A DNA stretch of 7,514 nucleotides. Source: an uncultured Eubacteriales bacterium (GTDB taxonomy: Bacteria > Bacillota_A > Clostridia > Christensenellales > Aristaeellaceae). A program made the translations under genes and the position numbers. The notes below the pieces were generated by a model. That model did no database searches, was not told the origin of the DNA, and saw nothing but the letters and a program-made list of their open reading frames with translations. This document shows positions 1 through 6,131 of the stretch, one piece after another. Every line of letters starts with the position of its first letter. The first letter of the stretch is position 1. The DNA lies in the NCBI GenBank assembly GCA_900321945.1, contig ONXY01000052.1, positions 1 through 7,514 on the forward strand, read 5' to 3'.

Positions 1-630
1 GAGGTTCCGGAACTGCAGCCCGTTCTGGAAGCGGCAAACAGGTCGCCGCTGACGGAGAAATGGGCCGGATCCGCGAGAATCGTTACCCGCGGCGAAGCGC
101 GGCCCGCGGACGTCGTACCGGTTCTCGCTCCGGACCGGAGAGGAAAGAAAGCGGCCTTCCCGATGAAATGGGGATTCGCATACCCGGACGGACGCTCCGG
201 ACTGCTGATCAACGCCAGGGTTGAGACGGCCGCGGTCAGGCCGGCCTTCCGGGAATCCTGGGCGTCCCGCCGCTGCGTGATTCCCGCGGCGTGCTACTAC
301 GAATGGGAACACATTACGGACGCCGGCGGAAGGAAGCGGACGGGCGGCCGGTACAGCATCCGTCCGCGCGGAGCCGCGGTGACGTGGCTCTGCGGGCTTT
401 ACCGCATACGGAACGGTCTGCCGGAGTTTGTGATTCTGACGAGGGAACCGGGGGAGGGAATCCGCTTTCTTCACGACCGCATGCCGCTGATCCTGCCGGA
501 CGGGTACGCGGACGAATGGATCAGACCGGACAGAAACCCCGGAGAGCTTCTTCCGGCGGCGCTGACCGATATGGCGTATGAGAAAACGCCGCGGGCCGCG
601 CGCATGAATCAGACCGGGATATTCATCTGA
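1..630 (+). CDS. SRAP domain protein (YedK/HMCES family), 5' end missing
   Basis: The reading frame is open from the first base, so the gene starts upstream of the window; 209 codons are visible. SRAP proteins form a covalent thiazolidine crosslink with abasic sites in single-stranded DNA through their N-terminal Cys2 and so shield replication forks. Family hallmarks seen, numbered in the visible fragment: a PxDxxPVL-like stretch near residue 40, MKWGF at 55-59, NARVETA at 71-77 (DNA-binding Asn and Arg), the RRCVIPAACYYEW block with the catalytic-type Glu at 101, and FLHDRMP with the active-site His at 158. The Cys2 end is not in the window, so activity cannot be judged, but family members are usually around 200-240 aa, so only a short N-terminal piece should be missing. 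An internal ATG at 163 lies inside the conserved fold and is not the true start. The next gene follows 15 nt after the stop, which suggests co-transcription. Confidence 0.93.
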   Translation, partial: EVPELQPVLEAANRSPLTEKWAGSARIVTRGEARPADVVPVLAPDRRGKKAAFPMKWGFAYPDGRSGLLINARVETAAVRPAFRESWASRRCVIPAACYYEWEHITDAGGRKRTGGRYSIRPRGAAVTWLCGLYRIRNGLPEFVILTREPGEGIRFLHDRMPLILPDGYADEWIRPDRNPGELLPAALTDMAYEKTPRAARMNQTGIFI

Positions 631-638
631 AAGGGAGG
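631..638 (+). promoter_or_regulatory. Ribosome binding site of the dioxygenase-AMMECR1 fusion gene
   Basis: AAGGGAGG sits directly after the SRAP stop codon and 7 nt before the ATG at 646. The strong match and ideal spacing fix that start. Its place in the 15-nt gap supports translation from a shared mRNA. Confidence 0.8.
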
Positions 639-645
639 GAGTCAG

Positions 646-2031
646 ATGCCCGTTACCGGAGCTTTTATGGTGCCGCATCCGCCGATGATCGTGCCCGAGG
701 TGGGGCGGGGGAGCGAGCGGCAGATTGAGAAAACCCGGAAAGCGTATATGCGGATTGCGGAAACAGTCGCGGAGCTGAAGCCGGAAACCATCGTGATTTC
801 GAGCCCCCACGCGGCGGTGTATGCGGACTATTTTCATATTTCCCCCGGAAAGACCGCGGAGGGAAGCTTCGCCCGGTTCCGCGCTCCGAAAGTCCGTTTC
901 CGGGAGGAATACGACACGGAGCTGGTGCGGGCCGCCGCGAGGATCGCGGAAGCGGAGGGCTTTCCCGCAGGCACGCGGGGAGAGCGGGATCCGGAGCTGG
1001 ATCACGGAACGATGGTCCCGCTGTACTTTATCAGGCAGGCCTTTTCCGGATTCAGACTGGTACGCGCAGGACTGTCGGGCCTGCCCCTGGAGGACCATTA
1101 CCGGATGGGGCAGCTGATCCGGAGAGCGGCGGAGGAAACAGGTCGCAGGATTGTCTATATCGCAAGCGGCGATCTGTCCCACAAGCTGCAGACTTACGGC
1201 CCCTACGGATTCGCTCCGGAGGGCCCGCAGTATGACGAACGGATCATGGACGTGTGCGGCCGGGCCGCGTTCGGGGAGCTGTTCGATTTCAGCGAGGACT
1301 TCTGCGAGCGCGCGGCGGAATGCGGGCACCGCTCCTTCGTCATGATGGCCGGCGCGCTGGACGGCACGGCGGTGGAGGCGGAGCGGCTGTCCCATGAGGA
1401 CGTGACCGGCGTGGGCTACGGCGTCTGCGCCTTCAGGCCCGCCGGACCGGACGCGTCCCGAAGATTTCTGGAAATCCGGGAGAAGGAACAGACGGAACGG
1501 GCTGCCGGACTCCGGGAGAAATGCGACCCTTGGGTCCGGCTGGCCTGGCAGTCCGTGGAAAGCTGGGTCCGGGACCGCCGGGTCATGGAAATTCCGAAAA
1601 ATCTGCCGGAGGAACTGGCCGCAGGCAGAGCCGGCGCGTTCGTGTCGATCCACGAACAGGGAAGGCTGCGGGGCTGCATTGGAACCATCGCTCCGACGCG
1701 GGACTGCCTGGCGGAGGAGATCATCGCGAACGCCGTCAGCGCGGCGTCGCGGGATCCCCGGTTCGATCCCATCCGGCCGGACGAGCTGAACCGGCTGGAA
1801 ATCAGCGTGGACGTGCTGGGCGAGCCGGAGGACATCGCTTCCGAAGCGGAGCTGGACGTGAAGCGCTACGGCGTGATCGTGAGCCGCGGCTTCCGCCGCG
1901 GGCTTCTGCTGCCGGATCTGGAGGGCGTGGACACGGCTGCGCAGCAGGTGGAAATCGCCCGCAGAAAAGCGGGGATCGGACCGAAAGAAAAGGTGAAGCT
2001 GCAGCGGTTTGAGGTCGTGCGGCACACCTGA
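646..2031 (+). CDS. amrA: AmmeMemoRadiSam fusion protein: class III extradiol dioxygenase (LigB/Memo-like) + AMMECR1 domain
   Basis: This 461-aa protein joins two components of the AmmeMemoRadiSam system. Residues 1 to about 265 form a class III extradiol-dioxygenase fold: HPP with His11, SPHA with His55, LDHGTMVPL with His120, SGDLSH with His179 and a further His228. These are candidate metal or active-site ligands, and the pattern is closer to LigB than to classical Memo. Residues about 266-295 are a charged, probably helical linker. Residues about 296-461 are an AMMECR1 domain with the signature LRGCIGTI at 341-348, then AASRDPRFDP (366-375), a LEISVDVL strand (384-391) and GLLLPDLEG (419-427). 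No signal peptide is visible, so it is cytosolic. In this system the dioxygenase-like part, AMMECR1 and the radical SAM enzyme occur together; the reaction is not one I can state. The radical SAM partner starts 16 nt downstream. MEMO1 and AMMECR1 are the human relatives. The domain calls are firm; the molecular role is open. Confidence 0.93.
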   Translation: MPVTGAFMVPHPPMIVPEVGRGSERQIEKTRKAYMRIAETVAELKPETIVISSPHAAVYADYFHISPGKTAEGSFARFRAPKVRFREEYDTELVRAAARIAEAEGFPAGTRGERDPELDHGTMVPLYFIRQAFSGFRLVRAGLSGLPLEDHYRMGQLIRRAAEETGRRIVYIASGDLSHKLQTYGPYGFAPEGPQYDERIMDVCGRAAFGELFDFSEDFCERAAECGHRSFVMMAGALDGTAVEAERLSHEDVTGVGYGVCAFRPAGPDASRRFLEIREKEQTERAAGLREKCDPWVRLAWQSVESWVRDRRVMEIPKNLPEELAAGRAGAFVSIHEQGRLRGCIGTIAPTRDCLAEEIIANAVSAASRDPRFDPIRPDELNRLEISVDVLGEPEDIASEAELDVKRYGVIVSRGFRRGLLLPDLEGVDTAAQQVEIARRKAGIGPKEKVKLQRFEVVRHT

Positions 2032-2034
2032 CGC

Positions 2035-2040
2035 GGAGGA
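2035..2040 (+). promoter_or_regulatory. Ribosome binding site that decides the amrS start
   Basis: GGAGGA lies 7 nt upstream of the ATG at 2048. This favours 2048 over a TTG at 2009 in the same frame, which would overlap the preceding gene and add 13 residues before the conserved cysteine motif. Confidence 0.8.
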
Positions 2041-2047
2041 TGGAGAA

Positions 2048-2908
2048 ATGGCTCGGTGCGGGGTGTGCTTTCATCACTGCGAAATCCCGGAAGGACGCGC
2101 CGGCTTCTGCGGCGCGCGGAAATGCGAGGGAGGCCGCGTGACCGCGGCGAATTACGGAAGGATCAGTTCGCTCGCGCTTGACCCCATCGAGAAGAAGCCG
2201 CTCCGCCGCTTTCATCCGGGAAGCGTGATTCTGTCGGCAGGCAGTTTCGGCTGCAATCTGCGGTGCCCCTTCTGCCAGAATTATCAGATTTCCTGGTCCG
2301 CGGAGGCGATGGAACTGGCCGGGCGGGCGGAGATTCTGACGCCGGAGGAACTGGTCGGAACGGCGGTCCGGATGAAAAGACACGGAAATATCGGACTGGC
2401 GTTTACCTATAACGAACCGCTGACCGGATGGGAATTCGTCCGGGATACGGCCGCGCTGTCGCATGAGGCCGGGCTCGTGAACGTGCTGGTCACCAACGGA
2501 ACCGCGGAGCTTCCCGTCCTGGAGGCGCTTCTTCCGCATATCGACGCCATGAACGTCGATCTGAAGGGCTTCAGCGCCCGGTATTACTCGGAAGTGCTGG
2601 GCGGCAGCCTGGAAACGGTGAAGGCGTTCATCTCCCGGGCGGTTCAGGCATGTCATGTGGAGCTGACCACGCTGATCGTTCCGGGAGAGAACGATTCGGA
2701 CGGGGAGATGAGGGAGCTGTCGTCCTGGGTCGCGGGGCTGACGGACGGGAACGGCCGCAGGATCGGGCGGGACGTCCCGCTGCACGTTTCCCGGTTCTTT
2801 CCCCGGTTCCGCATGACGGACCGCCCGGCGACGGACCCGCGCCTCGTTCATCATCTCGCGGAGACCGCGCGGGAAAACCTGAGATATGTGTATACCGGCA
2901 ACTGCTGA
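2048..2908 (+). CDS. amrS: AmmeMemoRadiSam system radical SAM enzyme (AmrS), short form
   Basis: This 286-aa cytosolic radical SAM enzyme should cleave S-adenosylmethionine at a [4Fe-4S] cluster. The cluster motif CNLRCPFC is at residues 69-76 (Cys69, Cys73, Cys76), preceded by the family block DPIEKKPLRRFHPGS (45-59). An N-terminal set, Cys4, Cys7, Cys11 and Cys21 plus Cys26, resembles the family's conserved C-x2-C-x3-C-x9-C and may bind a second metal. Also seen are FTYNEP (SAM-binding barrel), VTNG, MNVDLKGF and a late HVSRFFPRF block typical of AmrS. The protein ends at YVYTGNC. From memory, most AmrS proteins are about 330-340 aa and continue after this point into a tail with paired cysteines; here the stop is immediate, and the following bases encode no such tail in any frame. 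Older annotation of the family is 'pyruvate formate-lyase activating enzyme-like'. The substrate is unknown. It sits 16 nt behind its partner gene and is almost certainly co-transcribed with it. Confidence 0.94.
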   Translation: MARCGVCFHHCEIPEGRAGFCGARKCEGGRVTAANYGRISSLALDPIEKKPLRRFHPGSVILSAGSFGCNLRCPFCQNYQISWSAEAMELAGRAEILTPEELVGTAVRMKRHGNIGLAFTYNEPLTGWEFVRDTAALSHEAGLVNVLVTNGTAELPVLEALLPHIDAMNVDLKGFSARYYSEVLGGSLETVKAFISRAVQACHVELTTLIVPGENDSDGEMRELSSWVAGLTDGNGRRIGRDVPLHVSRFFPRFRMTDRPATDPRLVHHLAETARENLRYVYTGNC

Positions 2909-2924
2909 GAAAACGAAAAAGCTT

Positions 2925-2954
2925 CCGGACACTGCCCGGATAACGGCGTCCGGG
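2925..2954 (+). other. Alternative hairpins in the amrS-GH43 gap
   Basis: Two 5' arms compete for one 3' arm. CCGGAC (2925-2930) can pair with GTCCGG (2948-2953), leaving a 17-nt loop. CCCGGA (2935-2940) can pair with TCCGGG (2949-2954), leaving an 8-nt loop. No T-run follows on the + strand, so this is not a normal intrinsic terminator. It may reduce read-through or be a processing or stability element; such short GC palindromes also arise by chance in GC-rich DNA. Confidence 0.3.
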
Positions 2955-2970
2955 AAGGGAACGGAAAACG

Positions 2971-2977
2971 GAAGGAG
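2971..2977 (+). promoter_or_regulatory. Ribosome binding site of the GH43 gene
   Basis: GAAGGAG lies 8 nt before the ATG at 2986 and fixes that start. No convincing promoter is visible in the 77-nt gap, so the gene may depend on read-through from amrS or on a promoter I cannot recognise. Confidence 0.7.
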
Positions 2978-2985
2978 AAAACGCG

Positions 2986-4401
2986 ATGAACGGAAATCAG
3001 ACCGTCAATCCCTATCTGCCCAACTGGGAATATGTTCCGGACGGAGAGCCCTACGTTTTCGGAGACCGGGTCTACGTGTACGGATCCCATGATTTCTTCG
3101 GCGGAGACGTGTACTGTATGGGCGACTACGTGTGCTGGTCCGCCCCGGCGGACGACCTGGGTTCCTGGCGGTACGAAGGGGTTATCTACCGGAAGGATCA
3201 GGATCCGGACAACGCGGATCTGCAGGGAAATCTGTACGCGCCGGACGTGGCGGTCGGGCCGGACGGACGGTATTATCTGTATTACGTGCTCAGCAGCCAG
3301 GGCGTCGTTTCCGTCGCGGTCTGCGACACGCCGGCGGGAAAGTACGAGTTTTACGGCCACGTGCGCTATCCGGACGGGACGAAGCTGGGCGAAAAGGAAG
3401 GGGACGAGCCGCAGTTCGACCCCGGCGTGCTGACGGAGAACGGAAGAACATATCTGTATACCGGCTTCTGCCCCAACGGGGACCTGTCGCGGCACGGCGC
3501 GATGTGCACGGTTCTGGAGGGGGATATGCTGACCGTAAGCGAGGGGCCGCGGTTCGTGGCGCCGGGAATTATGTACGGCGCGGGAACCGGCTATGAGGGC
3601 CATGAGTTCTTCGAAGCGCCCTCGATCCGGAAGCGCGGGGAATGGTACTACTTCATCTACTCCTCCATTCAGTTCCACGAGCTGTGTTACGCCATGAGCC
3701 GGAAGCCCACGGGTCCCTTCGATTACCGGGGCGTTATCATTTCCTCCTGCGACATGGGAATCGACAGCTACAAGCCCGCGGGGAAGCCCATGTACTATAC
3801 GGCGAACAACCACGGGAGCATGGAGCGGATCGGGGACGACTGGTATATCTTCTATCACAGACATACCAACGGAACAAACTATTCCCGGCAGGGATGTTTC
3901 GAGAAACTGCGCTTCCGGGAGGACGGGACCATTGAGCAGGCCGAGATGACCTCCTGCGGCGGCGTGAGGCCGCTGAAGGGGGAGGGGTATTATCCCGCCT
4001 ACATCGCATGCCATCTGTTCACGGACACGGAGACCGTTTACGTTCCCTGGTCCGGCTGGATGGACGACCGGTTCCCGAAGATCACGCAGGAGATTGAAGA
4101 AGGCGGACGGGGAATCGGGTATATCGCGAATATGCGGTCCTCCGCCACGGCGGGTTTCCGGTACTTCGACTGCCGGGGGGTGAAACGGATCACAATCCGG
4201 ACGAAAGGCTACGCGCGGGGCGGGATGGAGATCCGGACGGCCTGGGACGGGGAGAAGCTGGGAAGCATTCCGGTGAGCTACGCCAACGTATGGCGGGACA
4301 CGAGCGCGGAAATCAGCATTCCCGACGGCGTTCACGCGCTGTATTTCACCTTCACGGGCCAGGGGCATCTGCAGTTCGCCGGGTTTGAGCTGTCCGTATA
4401 A
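2986..4401 (+). CDS. Glycoside hydrolase family 43 protein with C-terminal beta-sandwich domain
   Basis: This 471-aa protein has a GH43-type five-bladed beta-propeller at about residues 5-340. GH43 enzymes are inverting hydrolases acting mostly on arabinose- or xylose-containing glycans. The candidate catalytic triad is visible: Asp19 in VPDGEPYVFGDRVYVYGSHD (general base), Asp87 in LYAPDVAVGPDGRYYLYY (pKa modulator) and Glu210 in HEFFEAPSIRKRGEWYYF (general acid). FDPGVL at 144-149 and FYHRHTNGT at 289-297 are further propeller signatures; the histidines in the latter could line the central metal or substrate site. Residues about 350-471 form a beta-rich domain ending in LYFTFTGQGHLQFAGFEL, typical of CBM6-like or galactose-binding folds. 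There is no signal peptide or membrane anchor, so it should act in the cytoplasm on imported oligosaccharides. No sugar transporter or sugar regulator is next to it. Exact specificity (arabinofuranosidase, xylosidase or other) cannot be read from sequence. Confidence 0.9.
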   Translation: MNGNQTVNPYLPNWEYVPDGEPYVFGDRVYVYGSHDFFGGDVYCMGDYVCWSAPADDLGSWRYEGVIYRKDQDPDNADLQGNLYAPDVAVGPDGRYYLYYVLSSQGVVSVAVCDTPAGKYEFYGHVRYPDGTKLGEKEGDEPQFDPGVLTENGRTYLYTGFCPNGDLSRHGAMCTVLEGDMLTVSEGPRFVAPGIMYGAGTGYEGHEFFEAPSIRKRGEWYYFIYSSIQFHELCYAMSRKPTGPFDYRGVIISSCDMGIDSYKPAGKPMYYTANNHGSMERIGDDWYIFYHRHTNGTNYSRQGCFEKLRFREDGTIEQAEMTSCGGVRPLKGEGYYPAYIACHLFTDTETVYVPWSGWMDDRFPKITQEIEEGGRGIGYIANMRSSATAGFRYFDCRGVKRITIRTKGYARGGMEIRTAWDGEKLGSIPVSYANVWRDTSAEISIPDGVHALYFTFTGQGHLQFAGFELSV

Positions 4402-4438
4402 AACAGACGTCCGGCAGGCGGCGTTTACACAGCGACGG

Positions 4439-4460
4439 AAAACAAACCCCGGGACCGGGG
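4439..4460 (-). terminator. Candidate intrinsic terminator of the left MATE gene
   Basis: Read on the - strand, the palindrome CCCCGGTCCCGGGG (4460 to 4447) can form a 5-bp all-GC stem with a GTCC tetraloop. It is followed by TTTGTTTT (4446 to 4439), a U-rich tail in RNA. It starts about 50 nt after the MATE stop codon at 4511, a normal place for a terminator. The stem is short but GC-only. Confidence 0.6.
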
Positions 4461-4480
4461 ACGTGCCTCGCGCGGGCCCG

Positions 4481-4512
4481 TCCGGGACGGTATGCCGGAG
4501 CCCCGGATTTTT
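4481..4512 (+). terminator. Candidate intrinsic terminator of the GH43 gene
   Basis: TCCGGG (4481-4486) pairs perfectly with CCCGGA (4502-4507). Inside the loop, CGG (4488-4490) can pair with CCG (4495-4497). TTTTT follows at 4508-4512. The T-run runs into the stop codon of the convergent MATE gene, so the two 3' ends are tightly packed. It lies 80 nt after the GH43 stop. An alternative long-range pairing, CCGGGG (4455-4460) with CCCCGG (4501-4506), is also possible. Confidence 0.5.
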
Positions 4513-5887
4513 ACGAGGATTTCCCGCTCCGCCCGCTCATCCTTTTCCATCTGCCGGAGAAAAGATAAACGCTTCCGATCAGGAAGGGAACCAGGCCGGA
4601 CAGCGCGTTTCCGTACCAGAAACCGCGGATGCCCATGGACAGCGCGACGCCCAGCAGAAGGGAAAGCCCGATGCGGCAGAAAATGCCGTCCAGCAGGGCG
4701 ACCAGCAGGTTCATCCGGGAGTTCCCGGAGCCGTTGATCAGGGCGAAGCTGGCGGGGCGGAGCGTCGCGCCGAGATACTGCACCATGGCGACGGGAATAT
4801 AGCCGACCGCCATCTCCAGCACGGCGGGATCATCCGAGAAAAGACCGAAGAGCCATTCCGGCCGCCGCCAGGTAACCAGGGCGAAAATACCGGCGGGAAT
4901 GGCGACGATCCAGACCGCGTGTCCGACGATCTTCGGCACGCGGCCTGTTTTTCCCGCGCCGAGGGCCTGGGCGACCATGGCGCCTCCGGCGGAGGAGACG
5001 GCCTGGGAAACGACGGCGATCATGCTTTCCAGCTTCCGGGCCACGCCGGTGACAGCCACGGCGACGGTTCCGTACGCGTTGATGAAGGCGTTGACGAAGA
5101 GCATGGAAAAGGTAATGGCCGCACTCTGGATCACCATGGGAATTCCCAGGGAAAGCAGCGGTCCGGCCACGTTTTTATGAATCCGGAAACGACGGGGTTT
5201 AAAGTCGAAATGAATCTGGGTCCGGTTTCTGTACAGCAGGCGCAGAGCAAAGAAGAAACTCACCGCCTGACCGACGACGGTGGCCAGCGCCGCGCCGCGC
5301 GGACCCATCTTCAGCGGGCCGACCAGCAGCAGATCCAGCGCCACGTTGATCAGGGAGGCAATCGCGATAAAAAGGAAAGGATGCCGCGAGTCTCCCATCC
5401 CGCGGAGTATGGCCGAAACCAGGTTGTAGCCGTAAATAAACACGACTCCGTAAATGCAGGTGACGCTGTACTGGCGGGTGTATTCCCAGATCTCCGGAGG
5501 CGTGTTCAGCCAGCGGAGGACGTCCTGATACATGAGAAGGAAGACGGCCATGATGATCACGGCCAGCCCTTCCAGCAGGGTGAAAAGCGTGCCGACCATA
5601 TCGCCCACCAGATCTGTCCTGTCCTCCCCCACAAAGCGGGAGATCAGGATCTGGCCGGCGTTGGAGAAACCCATGGACACGAAGGTGATCAGCTGCAGAA
5701 CCTCGCCGCCGATGGAGACGGCGGACAGGCCGTCCGTGCCCACAAAACGCCCGATCACGACCATGTCCACCATATTGTAGACCATCTGCAGCAGACCGGA
5801 GAGGAACAGAGGCATAGCAAAGCTCAGCAGCGTGCGCGGCACGCTGCCGACCGTCAGATCCCGGATGATCCGGGTTTCCTTTTTCAT
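4511..5887 (-). CDS. MATE family multidrug/cation antiporter (left copy)
   Basis: This 458-aa integral membrane protein is the usual MATE length and should have 12 transmembrane helices in two homologous halves. MATE proteins export cationic drugs, dyes or metabolites in exchange for H+ or Na+. Seen: an N-terminal LLSFAMPLFLSGLLQMVYNMVD segment (about 20-41), the bundle 1 block VVIGRFVGTDGLSAVS, the family motif LRGMGDSRHP at 161-170 followed by NVALDLLLVG, and the second-half start AGPLLSLGIPMVIQSAAITF (241-260), with NGSGNS at 385-390 echoing the first-half motif. A charged KR-rich C-terminus follows the last helix. The start at 5887 is chosen because GGAGG lies 8 nt upstream; the frame stays open for 51 more codons, but those encode Arg- and Cys-rich non-membrane sequence covering the promoter region. 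The substrate is unknown. It is divergent from a second MATE gene. Confidence 0.93.
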   Translation of the reverse strand: MKKETRIIRDLTVGSVPRTLLSFAMPLFLSGLLQMVYNMVDMVVIGRFVGTDGLSAVSIGGEVLQLITFVSMGFSNAGQILISRFVGEDRTDLVGDMVGTLFTLLEGLAVIIMAVFLLMYQDVLRWLNTPPEIWEYTRQYSVTCIYGVVFIYGYNLVSAILRGMGDSRHPFLFIAIASLINVALDLLLVGPLKMGPRGAALATVVGQAVSFFFALRLLYRNRTQIHFDFKPRRFRIHKNVAGPLLSLGIPMVIQSAAITFSMLFVNAFINAYGTVAVAVTGVARKLESMIAVVSQAVSSAGGAMVAQALGAGKTGRVPKIVGHAVWIVAIPAGIFALVTWRRPEWLFGLFSDDPAVLEMAVGYIPVAMVQYLGATLRPASFALINGSGNSRMNLLVALLDGIFCRIGLSLLLGVALSMGIRGFWYGNALSGLVPFLIGSVYLFSGRWKRMSGRSGKSS

Positions 5888-5895
5888 GTTCAAGC

Positions 5896-5900
5896 CCTCC
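5896..5900 (-). promoter_or_regulatory. Ribosome binding site that decides the left MATE start
   Basis: On the - strand GGAGG (5900 to 5896) precedes the ATG at 5887 by 8 nt. This selects the short form of the protein over the 51-residue upstream extension. Confidence 0.8.
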
Positions 5901-5944
5901 GGCCGTACTCCGCCCCGCGTCCGGAACGCCGCGCGCAGCGGGCT

Positions 5945-5960
5945 CCGGGCCGCCGCCCGG
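5945..5960. repeat. Perfect 6-bp GC hairpin in the left MATE leader
   Basis: CCGGGC (5945-5950) and GCCCGG (5955-5960) are separated by 4 nt. If the - strand promoter at 5971-5999 is real, this hairpin sits almost at the 5' end of the MATE mRNA, where it could stabilise the transcript. It could also be a chance GC palindrome. Confidence 0.35.
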
Positions 5961-5970
5961 GAACAATGCC

Positions 5971-5999
5971 AGTATACCCGGGAGAGAGAAAGAAAACAA
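5971..5999 (-). promoter_or_regulatory. Candidate sigma-70 promoter of the left MATE gene
   Basis: On the - strand a TTGTTT (5999 to 5994) is spaced 17 nt from TATACT (5976 to 5971). The -10 box differs from consensus at one position; the -35 box matches only its TTG. The predicted start near 5964 gives a leader of about 77 nt. The first copy of the direct repeat overlaps the -35 box. Confidence 0.45.
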
Positions 6000-6029
6000 G
6001 CTTTTTCAAAGGGAAGAAAACAGCCTTTT
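5990..6029. repeat. 16-bp imperfect direct repeat between divergent promoters
   Basis: AAGAAAACAnnCTTTT occurs at 5990-6005 and again at 6014-6029, 24 bp apart, with only the two n positions differing. The first copy covers the -35 region of the - strand promoter. The second ends 4 bp before the -35 box of the + strand promoter. The stretch is AT-rich in otherwise GC-rich DNA. It may be an operator shared by both MATE genes, or UP-element-like A/T tracts. No regulator gene lies in the window. Confidence 0.45.
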
Positions 6030-6033
6030 CCGA

Positions 6034-6062
6034 TTGACAAGGCCGGGTTTCTTCCGTATGAT
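6034..6062 (+). promoter_or_regulatory. Near-consensus sigma-70 promoter of the right MATE gene
   Basis: A perfect TTGACA (6034-6039) is followed after 17 nt by TATGAT (6057-6062), one mismatch from consensus. The predicted transcript starts near 6069, leaving a leader of about 62 nt before the ATG at 6132. The promoter lies inside the upstream extension of the open frame, which rules out that extension as coding. Confidence 0.8.
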
Positions 6063-6080
6063 CATGGGCGGGGAGACCCG

Positions 6081-6099
6081 GTCCGCCGCGCCGGCGGGC
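6081..6099 (+). other. GC-rich hairpin in the right MATE leader
   Basis: CCGCC (6083-6087) and GGCGG (6093-6097) enclose a 5-nt loop, and the stem extends by a G-U and a G-C pair to 6081-6099. It lies within the predicted 5' leader, well before the start codon. No T-run follows and I recognise no riboswitch class. Confidence 0.3.
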
Positions 6100-6131
6100 G
6101 GGGAAAAACGGACGGGGACGGAAGAAAGAGA

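Noticed and set aside
2009..2047. TTG start giving amrS 13 extra residues
   Set aside because: It overlaps the upstream gene, is a rarer start codon, and has no ribosome binding site; the ATG at 2048 has GGAGGA at 7 nt and fits the family N-terminus.
1802..2932. 376-codon - strand frame across the AMMECR1 end and amrS
   Set aside because: It is antisense to two confidently identified genes and has Arg/Pro/Ala-rich content without any motif.
2851..4368. 505-codon open frame on the - strand opposite the GH43 gene
   Set aside because: It is antisense to a clear GH43 coding region, is rich in Arg, Pro, His and Val, has no recognisable domain, and is explained by GC-rich codon use.
5956..5983. 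CCCGGGA repeated at 5956-5962 and 5977-5983, 21 bp apart
   Set aside because: The helical-phase spacing is suggestive, but CCCGGGA also occurs just inside the right MATE gene and such GC words are common in this DNA, so I do not call it an operator.
4385..6037. 550-codon open frame on the + strand opposite the left MATE gene
   Set aside because: Its predicted protein is a hydrophilic Gly/His/Gln/Asp-rich chain with no domain, while the - strand encodes a full MATE transporter with a proper ribosome binding site.
5888..6040. 51-residue N-terminal extension of the left MATE protein
   Set aside because: The extension is Arg- and Cys-rich, is not membrane-like, spans the promoter region, and the ATG at 5887 has the ribosome binding site.
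5832..6131. 100-residue N-terminal extension of the right MATE protein
   Set aside because: It overlaps the divergent gene's 5' end and contains the near-consensus promoter at 6034-6062.
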